Assembly (NCBI GenBank): GCA_017440925.1
Contig: JAFSAP010000025.1
Coordinates: 1-57,481 of the forward strand
Direction of reading: 5' to 3'
From: Oscillospiraceae bacterium
GTDB lineage: Bacteria > Bacillota > Clostridia > Oscillospirales > Oscillospiraceae
Length of the DNA stretch: 57,481 bases
The notes beneath the pieces are model-generated. The model was not told the DNA's origin. It did not search any database and saw nothing but the letters and a program-made list of their open reading frames with translations. Position numbers and translations under genes: made by a program. This document shows positions 43,146 through 50,909 of the stretch, piece by piece (within the stretch, counting starts at the first letter, position 1; each line of letters opens with the position of its first letter).

Positions 43146-43267
43146 CGGCACGGAAACCATTGTTACCACATATGCATACAATGACGATTGGATTTTGTAA
43201 TTATTTTTATTTCTACTGTTACGTAATTTGACTGTTTTTTGGATGCATATCCAATCTGGCAGAATGA

Positions 43268-43314
43268 AACAGCACATGGGTAAAGCGTAGTGCTTGCTCC
43301 ATGTGCTGTTTTTG
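43268..43314 (+). terminator. Terminator after the remnant gene
   Basis: ACAGCACATGG pairs with CCATGTGCTGT across a 19-base loop with a minor inner stem, followed by TTTTTGCC. Confidence 0.75.
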
Positions 43315-43344
43315 CCTATATTGTGATGTTAAGAGATTTGGATA

Positions 43345-43775
43345 TTATCCAAAATATGGTTTTAAAGAAACAGCCACAAGATAAGTCATCAATCCCGCAA
43401 TAGTAGGTGAGCTTACCCAGGCAAGCGCAATATTCTTCAAAACACCGAAATGAACAGTTCGGATTCCCCGTGTCAGGCCGGCGCCGATAACAGCGCCTAC
43501 GACAGCCTGCGAGGTGGAAACGGGAATGTGCATCCAGTTGCCCATGATGACGACTGTCAGCGCCATGCCAATGATGACAAGAAAACCCTCAACAGGGTTG
43601 ATATCGGCGATGCTGCTGCCCACGGTCATCATCACCCGTTTGGAGAAAGTCAGAACACCGGCAGCGATGGCAATGCCGCCGATGGCTGCGGCCAGCTTTG
43701 CATCTGTCAGCAGGTTTGCGGCTACACCGGTTTGGGCATAGGCGGCATCAAAGTACAGGGCGGTAACATTGGCGG
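43345..43775 (-). pseudogene. C-terminal fragment of a PiT-type phosphate transporter
   Basis: About 140 residues match the C-terminal half of PiT inorganic phosphate transporters: LLTDAKLAAAIGGIAIAAGV, SKRVMMTVGSSIADINP, MGNWMHIPVSTSQAVVGAVI and the final helix VAVSLKPYFG. Read on the minus strand, coherent similarity begins at about 43775, and beyond it the frame enters the antisense of another gene. The N-terminal half, including the GAND-type motif, is missing. An intact transporter would need ~330 residues or more, so this is a truncated pseudogene. Confidence 0.75.
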
Positions 43776-44730
43776 CGGCAGCCAGATCGTGTCTCCCTAT
43801 GGCGAGGTGCTGGCGGATATGGCAAACCGGGTGGGTATGGTCTGCGCGGAGTTTGATCCCCATGACAAGTATTACAAGCCTGCCGGTTTCGGCAATCCCC
43901 CTGCTGCGCACTACGAATACATTGACCTGGGCCGCCGTCCCTGGCACTATCGTCCTGCTGGAAGCGCCATCTGCCGTCCCGACTGCTGGATGAATTATCC
44001 CAGAGTCTGTGCTCACCGGGGTTATACTGCTGCAGGTCCTGAGAACAGTCTGCCTGCTCTGGCCGCTGCTGCAGCCATGGGTGCTCAGGAAATCGAATTT
44101 GATCTGTGGAGCACCACCGACGGTGAATTGGTGGCAGTTCACGATGAAAATCTGGAACGCCTGTCCAATGGCACCGGTAAGGTCTGGGAACACAGCTATG
44201 AGCAGCTAAAGCAGCTGGATTTCGGCACCCAGCCGGGTTATGAAGGACTGAAGGTAACGATTTTCGAAGAAATTCTGAAAAAGCTCAGCTGCCATGTCAT
44301 CATGAATATCCACCTCAAGACCCCGGACGGCAGTCTGGAGGCCTATGAGGAAGCCCAGCTGCAAAAGGTGATCGATCTGATCTACAAGTACGACTGCACC
44401 AAGTATGTCTACATCATGACCGGAAATGACACCGTGCTGAAGCAGCTGAAGACTATGGCACCCTGGCTGCAGCTGTGCTGCGGCGCCGGCGCCCGTCCCT
44501 GGGATATCGTGGACCGGGCCATTGAAATTGGCTGCCAGAAGGTACAGCTGTTCAAACCCTATTTTGATCAGGCTATGGTGGATAAAGCCCATGCGCACGG
44601 CATCCGCTGCAATGTGTTTTATGCTGACGATCCGGAGGAAGCAAAGCAATATCTGGATATGGGCATCGATACGATCCTGACCAATAACTACCGGGTCATT
44701 GCACAGACAGTGGAACAGTATAAAAAGTAA
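43766..44730 (+). pseudogene. Truncated nitrilase-GDPD fusion gene
   Basis: The first ~70 residues match the C-terminal end of a carbon-nitrogen hydrolase (GGSQIVSPYGEVLADMANRV, GMVCAEFDPHDKYYKP). A complete-looking glycerophosphodiester phosphodiesterase domain of ~250 residues follows (VCAHRGYTAAGPENSLPAL, EIEFDLWSTTDGELVAVHDE, MGIDTILTNNYRVI), with the HRG...E-x-D...H catalytic pattern. The nitrilase start and catalytic Lys/Cys are missing. The open frame continues upstream only as antisense of the PiT fragment and has no ribosome site, so expression is doubtful. GDPDs cleave glycerophosphodiesters to glycerol 3-phosphate. Confidence 0.7.
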
Positions 44731-44760
44731 AAGTATTTCCCCTTAAACGAAATATGTATA

Positions 44761-44795
44761 AAATACCCACATCCATATGGATGTGGGTATTTTTA
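44761..44795. terminator. Bidirectional terminator
   Basis: TACCCACATCC-ATAT-GGATGTGGGTA is a perfect 11-bp stem with A-run before and TTTTTA after. It ends the GDPD frame and also lies downstream of the BCCT gene. Confidence 0.9.
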
Positions 44796-44870
44796 TACAG
44801 ATGTTTTGGAATAAGGCACACAGACCGGAGGCGATGAGCAATATGCTTTTGCCGCAGAGATATACTTGCG

Positions 44871-46364
44871 TTATACCTTTTCTTCCTTCAGCACCTTCAC
44901 CAGTGATACGCAGGTGCCCAGCATGATGAAAATGAAGGGGAAGGCAGCGGCGATGGAAATAATCTGCAGGGGCTTCAGACCGCCAGCGATCAGCAGGCCC
45001 ACAGCCATGATGGACTGGACGACACCCCAGAGAACCTTCTTGTTATTGGGAGGATCCAGTTCGCCGTTTGATGTCAGCATAGACAGCACGAAGGTGCCGG
45101 AATTGGCAGAGGTAATGAAGAAGGTACACAGAAGAACCATGGCAACAACACACAGAATGGTTGCAAAGGGATACTGCTGCATCACGACAAACAGGCCGAT
45201 TTCGGGTACTGCTGCAACTTCCTTGAGAATCTCGGTGGACAGAACGCCGGTTTCGGCCAGGTTCAGACCCATGCTGCCGAAGATGGCAAACCAGACCAGA
45301 CTGCCCAGAGAGGGGGCTGCCACCACACCCAGAATAAATTCCCGGATGGTGCGTCCCCGGGAGATCCGGGCAATGAAGATACCCACAAAGGGTGCCCAGG
45401 CGATCCACCAGGCCCAGTAGAAGATCCGCCAGCTTTCCGTCCAGCTGTTGTCACCATAAGTACTGATGGCCAGACTGTCCCGGATGAAATCATTGAGATA
45501 GGCACCGAAGGTGCTGGTAAAGCTGTTGATCATTGCAAGCTTCGGGCCCACCAGAATGGCGGTGCCCATCAGGGCAAAGGCGATGTACAGGTTGGCATCG
45601 GAGATCAGCTTGATGCCCTTTTCCACACCGGACACGGCAGACCAGATGTAAACCACGGAGATAACAGCGATGATAATGATCTGAATGATCAGATTGGTGG
45701 GCACACCAAACAGATAATTCAAACCACTATTGATCTGGAGCACGCCCAGACCCAGAGAGGTAACCACACCGGCTACGGTGGCAAATACAGCAAGAATATC
45801 CACAGTGTGCTTCAGCCACTGCTTATTTTTACCGATGACAGGCTCCAGAACAGAGCTGATCAGGCCGGGAGTGCCCTTTCGGAACTGGAAATAGGCCAGC
45901 GCCAGGCCGATGATGGAGTAGTTTGCCCAGGGATGGATGCCCCAGTGCATGAAGCTGGCCTTCATGGCAAAGTCAGCAGCCTCGGGGGTGCCGGGTTCAA
46001 TGCTTGCCATGGGGGCGATATAGTGGGAAATGGGTTCGGAAATACCCCAGAATACCAGACCAACGCCCATGCCTGCGCCAAAGAGCATGGCAAACCAGGA
46101 GACAGTGGAATATTCGGGACGGGAATCGTCGGGGCCCAGACGGATCTTGCCCCATTTGCTGAAGGCAATCAGCAGGACGAAGAAAACGAAGAACAGCATG
46201 GCTACGAGATACAGCCAGCCGAACTGCTTTGTCAGGAATGCGTAGATCGCATCGGATACCACCGTGAAGCTGTCATTGAAGAGTACCGCCCATAAGGCGA
46301 TGGAGCCTGTCAGCAGCAGGGAAATATGGAATACAGTATTTTTTGTTTTTGTGTCAGTTGCCAT
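44871..46364 (-). CDS. BCCT family betaine/choline/carnitine transporter
   Basis: A 497-residue membrane protein with about twelve transmembrane helices. Signature stretches: WFAMLFGAGMGVGLVFWGIS (Gly-rich unwound helix), FMHWGIHPWANYSIIGLALA and the Trp-rich FYWAWWIAWAPFVGIFIAR that forms the betaine-binding aromatic box. Members are Na+-, H+-coupled or exchangers for quaternary ammonium compounds. Because it directly follows genes for betaine/glycine reductase component B, it is most likely the importer that supplies glycine betaine for Stickland-type reduction. The start at 46364 is preceded by GGGAGAACCTC. A 264-base gap with a hairpin separates it from the upstream grdH-type gene. Confidence 0.93.
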   Translation of the reverse strand: MATDTKTKNTVFHISLLLTGSIALWAVLFNDSFTVVSDAIYAFLTKQFGWLYLVAMLFFVFFVLLIAFSKWGKIRLGPDDSRPEYSTVSWFAMLFGAGMGVGLVFWGISEPISHYIAPMASIEPGTPEAADFAMKASFMHWGIHPWANYSIIGLALAYFQFRKGTPGLISSVLEPVIGKNKQWLKHTVDILAVFATVAGVVTSLGLGVLQINSGLNYLFGVPTNLIIQIIIIAVISVVYIWSAVSGVEKGIKLISDANLYIAFALMGTAILVGPKLAMINSFTSTFGAYLNDFIRDSLAISTYGDNSWTESWRIFYWAWWIAWAPFVGIFIARISRGRTIREFILGVVAAPSLGSLVWFAIFGSMGLNLAETGVLSTEILKEVAAVPEIGLFVVMQQYPFATILCVVAMVLLCTFFITSANSGTFVLSMLTSNGELDPPNNKKVLWGVVQSIMAVGLLIAGGLKPLQIISIAAAFPFIFIMLGTCVSLVKVLKEEKV

Positions 46365-46480
46365 GAGGTTCTCCCTTCCAGTTTGTTTTTACGGATGGGA
46401 AGTGCATGCTGATATTGATTATAATGGAAAACCATGGGTTTGTCAAAATATCCAGGACACTTCCCCAATCCAGACGGCCT

Positions 46481-46519
46481 GCCCCATGCCGGAAGTTCAC
46501 CCACCTTCCGGTATGGGGC
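46481..46519. other. Intergenic hairpin between reductase and transporter genes
   Basis: GCCCCATGCCGGAAG pairs with CTTCCGGTATGGGGC (one wobble) across a 9-base loop. There is no convincing T-run on the minus strand, so it may act as a processing or attenuation site rather than a full terminator. Confidence 0.4.
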
Positions 46520-46628
46520 TTTCTGCATGCGGACGGAATCAAAAAAGGAGGAGGAACTGCATGCAGCGTTACGGCGTCTGTGACGAAATATGGGATAGGA
46601 TCAGACGTTCCTCTGCGAGAGGTTACAG

Positions 46629-47933
46629 TTACACAGAGAAAACGGTCTGTTCCTGGACATCGGTTGCAAGGGCCTGCAGCGCCACTTTGGTTCTGTGGTA
46701 GCGCAGCTTCCACTGGTCTTCCTTGGGAGTGGAAGGATCGCCCAGAGGGTAGGGGATGGAAATGGTGGGGACAATTCTGTTGGCACCAACCGTCTTGGAG
46801 ACAGGCACCAGATTGCACATATGAACGACAGGGATACCGGTACGCTCAATTTCTTTGACCATCGTTGCACCGCAACGCGTACAGGTACCTCATGTCGATA
46901 CCATGATGACCGCGTCAACACAGTCTTCCTTCAGATAGGGTACGATCTCCTTGGCCATTCTGGCGGCCTCGGATTCGGTGGTGCCGGTGCCCACAGTGGT
47001 GTAGAACCAGTTGTGCAGACGGCCGAAGAAATTCTCCCGCTCCAGAGCCCGCAGAGCATCAACAGGGGTGATGACGTCGGGATCGGCATCGGCAGCGGCA
47101 GGATCGAAGCCAGCGTGGACGGTTTTGAACACGCCGCCTTCCAGACCGTCAGCGCCTTCGATGTTGTAACGGCCCCAGCGGGTAGCGGAAGCGGACTGAA
47201 TCCGGTCAGGATTGTTCACAGGAACGATACCACCGGTATTCAGCAGAGCGATCTTTGCCTGCTTCAGATCCTTGATGGCGGGGGCAATGGGCACCCGGTC
47301 GATCTTGGGGATGGGCATTTCTGTGACGAAGGGCAGACCATTGACCTTCTTCAGCAGCATGTCGATCATGCGTTCATATGCGGGCTTGGCATCGTCGCGC
47401 CAGACCTGGTGACGGATGCCCCGGGGGAAGTAGCCTTCCTTTTCGGCAGGGCCGATCTCTTCGCCGTCCAGCAGCTTGTTGGCAAGGGTAACCATGTTGG
47501 AAAGATCCTTGCGCATCTTGGCGGCGGAGTTGGCGCCCTGGAGAATGTACATATCCTTGCGGAACATGTTGACACCGGGGGTTTCCACGTTCATGGAAGT
47601 GACTACGGGAACACCGAACTTTTCCTTGACGGCCTTGCAGATCAGACCGCAGGCCACGGTGTAACGGCCAGCCTGGAAAGCGGGGCCAGCCAGGAAGATA
47701 TCAAATTCCAGACCTTCCAGCATGGAAAGGATCTTTGCGCAGGTTTCATCGGGGTTGGAGCCCATGCAGTTGTCGCCGCAGATAATGGTATGGGTCACTT
47801 CTGCGTGGAGGGTCTTGGCCATCTGCATGGCAGGGCCCACCTGGGCAGCCCGGATTTTGGGCTCAAAACCAGCCTTTTCTTCGCCACCGATCTGGCCGAA
47901 GAACTGGTTCAAATAAACGATTGCTTTTTTCAT
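46629..47933 (-). CDS. grdH: Betaine/glycine reductase component B selenoprotein
   Basis: A 434-residue selenoprotein read through an in-frame UGA at 46892-46890 (residue 348). Before it: KAIVYLNQFFGQIGGEEKAG and HTIICGDNCMGSNPDETCAK at the N-terminus. Around it: DAVIMVST-U-GTCTRCGATM, the conserved U-x2-C-x2-C of GrdB/GrdF/GrdH. After it: VKEIERTGIPVVHMCNLVPV and a normal C-terminus. A small hairpin 12 bases downstream fits a bacterial SECIS. It receives the substrate on component B and passes a carboxymethyl group to selenoprotein A. The BCCT neighbour argues for betaine (GrdH); GrdB or GrdF cannot be excluded. It needs SelA-D functions and GrdA/GrdC/GrdD encoded elsewhere. Confidence 0.93.
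46863..46892 (-). promoter_or_regulatory. Selenocysteine UGA and candidate bacterial SECIS
   Basis: On the mRNA, UGA (46892-46890) is followed after 12 bases by CGUUGC-GGU-GCAACG (46877-46863), a perfect 6-bp stem with a 3-base loop beginning GG. Distance and loop G fit SelB-recognised elements. Confidence 0.7.
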
Positions 47934-47950
47934 TGCAGGCTCTCCTTTCT

Positions 47951-49276
47951 TTAGAATGCCATCATCTGCTTGGGAGACCAGCCGGCAACCTGGTCAGAGC
48001 AGAACATACCGTTATTTTCCATAATGACGGAGCCATCGGGACGGACAGAGGGTCCCAGGACTTCATCGTGATCCCAGCCGCCGGAGTTGCCGTCGCGGCC
48101 CAGAGCTTCCAGTTCGCCCAGAACCACCTTCATGGGAGGCAGTTCGATCAGTTCACCTACATTGCCGCAGGAAACGATGGCATCACACTTTTCGTCCAGG
48201 GTAACCAGAGGCTGGCCCCGGCCGTCACGGCCAACGGACTCATTGGTGACACCGATGGTCTTGACACCGGCATCCTCCAGAGCCACCAGACAGGCCACAA
48301 AGTCAGCATCGGGATTGCCGTAGCCTTCTTCTGCAACCACAGCTGCATCAGCACCCAGGCTGGTAGCCAGCTGAGCAACAAACTGTGCGGCACGCTCCTT
48401 CTGCTCCATGGCAACGTTCAGGTTGGACATGATGACACCCAGGAAGTTCAGGGTCTTGCCATGTTCCCGGTACAGCGCCTTGATGTTGGGGGTGTTCTGG
48501 AAGTCGTAGGTAGACCACTTGGAGGAGCAGGGCATGAAGGAACCGGAGACGATGGCGCCGTCCAGTACTTCATTGGGGTTCATGTAGGTGGGCAGGAACC
48601 GGTTCATATCCCAGCCGTACAGCAGATCGTTGTAGCCAAGGGCTTCCATCTGGGACTGGGGCTGCATGACATAAACCACAGAAGGCAGCTTTTCGGTTTC
48701 AGCATCTCTGCCGCGTACGCTGCCCATTTCGTAGGTTTCCACTTCCTCAGGTTCCAGTTCCTTGACGCAGGCAGCAATGAACTCAGCCAGCTTGTGGCCG
48801 GCGCGGCGGAGAGCGTCGTTCATCTTCTGCTGCTCAAAACGTTCGAAATCCTCGTTGGTATCGGCCACCAGAACAATATTCAGCAGGTTGCCGAACAGGG
48901 TCATCTTCTGACCGGGGCCGGACATGTCGATAAGACCATCCTGGAAGCCACCCATGTGGCGGCCAACCACCAGAACAGAACAGTTCTTCAGGGCATGGAC
49001 TTTTCCTTCGCCAGCCTGGGCCAGCTTGCTGGTGTAGCCGGGGAAAATACCGCGGCCGTCGGGACGGACACGGGGTTCAATGGCCTCCTTGACGGGGCAC
49101 AGGCGGACTTCATCGCCGGGCTTTACGATATACAGTTCCGCTTCGGTGATGCGTTCATCCTCGCGGATAAATTTCAGAGCCTCTTCTTTGTTGATGGTAA
49201 GCAAACCATCCCGGAAGGACAGCTCATCGCCAAAGACGATATCTTTGACGCGGAAATTTCCAATTTCCAGTTTCAT
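47951..49276 (-). CDS. grdI: Betaine/glycine reductase component B proprotein (alpha/beta subunits)
   Basis: A 441-residue proprotein. The ATG at 49276 behind AAGGAGGAGCAAC gives MKLEIGNFRVKDIVFG, the family N-terminus. In the GrdE/GrdG/GrdI family the chain is cut before a cysteine to make a pyruvoyl-carrying subunit that binds the substrate amine; the probable site here is DAIVSCGNVGELIELPPMKV, about residue 365. It partners the selenoprotein encoded 17 bases downstream. The operon is transcribed from promoter P2 (49341-49390), whose -35/-10 spacer and start are covered by TetR-type palindromes. Betaine rather than glycine or sarcosine is preferred because of the BCCT gene. Confidence 0.92.
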   Translation of the reverse strand: MKLEIGNFRVKDIVFGDELSFRDGLLTINKEEALKFIREDERITEAELYIVKPGDEVRLCPVKEAIEPRVRPDGRGIFPGYTSKLAQAGEGKVHALKNCSVLVVGRHMGGFQDGLIDMSGPGQKMTLFGNLLNIVLVADTNEDFERFEQQKMNDALRRAGHKLAEFIAACVKELEPEEVETYEMGSVRGRDAETEKLPSVVYVMQPQSQMEALGYNDLLYGWDMNRFLPTYMNPNEVLDGAIVSGSFMPCSSKWSTYDFQNTPNIKALYREHGKTLNFLGVIMSNLNVAMEQKERAAQFVAQLATSLGADAAVVAEEGYGNPDADFVACLVALEDAGVKTIGVTNESVGRDGRGQPLVTLDEKCDAIVSCGNVGELIELPPMKVVLGELEALGRDGNSGGWDHDEVLGPSVRPDGSVIMENNGMFCSDQVAGWSPKQMMAF

Positions 49277-49340
49277 GTTGCTCCTCCTTTTTGGAATTTT
49301 GTATCGCTTGTTTTCTGCCAGCACACGCTATTTTCTTTTG

Positions 49341-49390
49341 GTAAGCGCGCTTTGTAATTAAAGAATACTAATAAGCGCGCTTTTTGTCAA
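49341..49390 (-). promoter_or_regulatory. Promoter P2 of the grd operon with two TetR-type operators
   Basis: Minus strand: TTGACA (49390-49385), 17 bases, TATTCT (49367-49362). One AAGCGCGCTT palindrome fills the spacer (49371-49384) and a second covers the start region (49341-49354). Their centres are 30 bases apart. The ATG of grdI is at 49276. Confidence 0.85.
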
Positions 49391-49449
49391 TAGCTTTTTT
49401 AATAATTTGTAAACACTCACAAAAAATACGTTCTTTTATATCCATTAGG

Positions 49450-49463
49450 ATAAGCGCGCTTAT
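49450..49463. promoter_or_regulatory. TetR-type operator, perfect palindrome
   Basis: ATAAGCGCGCTTAT, a perfect 14-base palindrome between P1 and P2. A weak TTGATA-N17-GGATAT promoter on the minus strand would be overlapped by it. Confidence 0.75.
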
Positions 49464-49560
49464 CAATATTGCACACATATCGCATATCACTTATCTGCCT
49501 TTGAAATAAATTCAAAGGCAGAGCCAATAAGCTGATGGTCTGCGGAGTGATTCACGCCGC

Positions 49561-49606
49561 AAAAAACCAGAAGGCAGCATGCCATCGATCATGCTGCCTT
49601 CTGGTT
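49561..49606 (-). terminator. Strong terminator of the orphan transcript
   Basis: A perfect 17-bp stem (AACCAGAAGGCAGCATG with its complement, 8-base loop) followed on the minus strand by TTTTTT (49566-49561). Confidence 0.92.
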
Positions 49607-49820
49607 CTGCTGGATTCTATGAAATGGAGGGGGAGGATAAAACCCAAAAACACAAATTGTCCGACACAGCCTGTGCGCCCGTCAGGCAGCAGCCAACCCG
49701 CATACAATCTGCTGCCGTCCGGTGCTTTTCGCGCAGTGGTTAGAAGGAAGGGAAAAAGCAGGAAACACCTGTCGGCCGTGTAACCCACTTGAGTAATTTT
49801 GAGGAATAATCGCGCTTGTT
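49561..49820 (-). ncRNA. Orphan TetR-controlled small RNA or attenuated grd leader
   Basis: Transcription from P1 would start near 49820 and meet a strong terminator at 49606-49561. No reading frame with a ribosome site lies between. The stretch can fold: GGCAGCAG (49705-49698 region) with CTGCUGCC-type complement ~24 bases on, and short GC helices around it. It is either a small RNA of ~260 bases or a long leader of the grd operon that ends early unless antiterminated. Confidence 0.5.
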
Positions 49821-49855
49821 GCAATTATAATACACATAAGCGCGCTTATTGTCAA
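49806..49855 (-). promoter_or_regulatory. Promoter P1 with two TetR-type operators
   Basis: Minus strand: TTGACA (49855-49850), 17 bases, TATTAT (49832-49827). A perfect ATAAGCGCGCTTAT lies in the spacer (49836-49849); an imperfect copy covers the start (49806-49819). The centres are 30 bases apart, the same geometry as P2. Confidence 0.82.
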
Positions 49856-50013
49856 TATGATGCGTGGACTTTTGTAGACATCCACAAAAGCTGGCGTATT
49901 TCTTTCCTGCATCTGCCATTGAGATTATCTATTTTGCACAGAACTGCAGCAAAATTAATCATCATCCGTAATACCTCTTGCGTTTTTCTGAATCCGTGAT
50001 ACAATATCCGTGA

Positions 50014-50030
50014 ATAATCGCGCTTATAAT
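50014..50030 (+). promoter_or_regulatory. tetR promoter -10 region with overlapping operator
   Basis: ATAATCGCGCTTAT (50014-50027), one mismatch from the palindrome, overlaps TATAAT (50025-50030), 20 bases before the tetR start. This implies autoregulation. Confidence 0.75.
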
Positions 50031-50049
50031 CAGCGGAAAGGATTGCCTT

Positions 50050-50706
50050 ATGATCGACTGGGAAAAAGATGAAGAGAAACGGAAAAATGCAATCGCTTTT
50101 GTGGAAGCAACCCAAGCTTTGATCGACAGCGAGGGTCTGGAAAAAATCTCTATCCGGAAAATTGCAGAAAAAGCCGGTTTCCACAATTCTACAATCTATC
50201 TTTACTTCAAGGATGCCAACCAGCTGATCCTGCTGGCCTCTCTGAAGCATTTCAATGCATACAGCCGGAAGCTTTCGGAGTATGGCGCCATGATCGCCAG
50301 TCCCACCGATAAATTCCTGGCTGTCTGGCAGGCTTTCGGTGAAACGGTATTTTATAAGCCCCATATTTTCCGGAACTTCTTTTTCGGCAAGTACAGCGAC
50401 AATCTGACCCCCATCATTAACCAGTATTACCGCCTGTTCCCGGAGGAAAAGCCTGTCTACACCGGAGAAATTGAGGAAATGTACTATGGCGGCAACATTT
50501 CCGACCGCTGTCTGCAGATTCTGAAACCCCTGACCGGGGTGGAGGCCACCCATGTCACAGCGGATAATCTTCAGCTGGTGAATACCATTATCGTTGCCTG
50601 CCTCAAACAGCTGCTGGATCAGATCTGCGCTGATACCACTTTGGATCCCGATGATATAAACGATCAGATGATCCAGATGATATGCTATATCGTGGGCATC
50701 GAATGA
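50050..50706 (+). CDS. TetR/AcrR-family regulator of the grd operon
   Basis: A 218-residue DNA-binding protein. The N-terminal helix-turn-helix is typical: IDSEGLEKISIRKIAEKAGF, then HNSTIYLYFKDANQLILLAS (residues ~22-65). The C-terminal ~150 residues are the helical ligand-binding and dimer domain (SPTDKFLAVWQAFGETVFY, PLTGVEATHVTADNLQLVNT). It is transcribed divergently from the grd operon. Six copies of one palindrome lie at its own promoter and at the grd-side promoters, so it is almost certainly their repressor; the inducer may be betaine or a product of its reduction, which is inference. A weak ribosome site (GGAAAGG) precedes the ATG. Confidence 0.9.
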   Translation: MIDWEKDEEKRKNAIAFVEATQALIDSEGLEKISIRKIAEKAGFHNSTIYLYFKDANQLILLASLKHFNAYSRKLSEYGAMIASPTDKFLAVWQAFGETVFYKPHIFRNFFFGKYSDNLTPIINQYYRLFPEEKPVYTGEIEEMYYGGNISDRCLQILKPLTGVEATHVTADNLQLVNTIIVACLKQLLDQICADTTLDPDDINDQMIQMICYIVGIE

Positions 50707-50735
50707 TGCTCTCCATATCCCATTGCAAAAGAAAT

Positions 50736-50779
50736 CACCGTGTACCTGGGGGGATGTTCTCCGGATGCACGGTGTTTTT
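50736..50779 (+). terminator. Terminator after tetR
   Basis: CACCGTG pairs with CACGGTG across a 30-base loop with internal pairing, followed by TTTTT. Confidence 0.6.
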
Positions 50780-50841
50780 ATATGCGTATCCCTGCGTTTA
50801 CGGTGTGTATTTGATGCTGTTTTATGCTCATTTCAAGGGAA

Positions 50842-50876
50842 AGCCCCCGGTTGCAGCGAACCGGGGGCTGTTTTTG
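50842..50876. terminator. Strong terminator between convergent genes
   Basis: AGCCCCCGGTT-GCAGCG-AACCGGGGGCT, 11-bp stem, followed by GTTTTT on the plus strand. It separates tetR from the convergent glycerate kinase gene. Confidence 0.88.
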
Positions 50877-50909
50877 GATTTGTGATACTTTTGTTCAGCA
50901 AACGGGATA

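Noticed and set aside
43450-44730. A 426-residue fusion protein starting at 43450
   Set aside because: Its first ~105 codons are antisense of the PiT fragment and carry no ribosome site; only the part after ~43766 is protein-like.
990-44795. The ACCCACATCC hairpins at 995 and 44764 as a mobile repeat
   Set aside because: Only the stem sequence is shared and both are at gene ends; two similar terminators are sufficient explanation.
46601-46892. Stop codon in the reductase gene as evidence of a pseudogene
   Set aside because: The stop is UGA at the conserved selenocysteine position, followed by C-x2-C and an intact C-terminus.
49561-49820. Glycine riboswitch in front of the grd operon
   Set aside because: The conserved glycine-riboswitch core sequences are not recognisable in the leader.
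49552-49824. A 90-codon frame downstream of promoter P1
   Set aside because: It would need a TTG start at the transcription start with no ribosome site, overlaps the terminator and looks unlike a protein.
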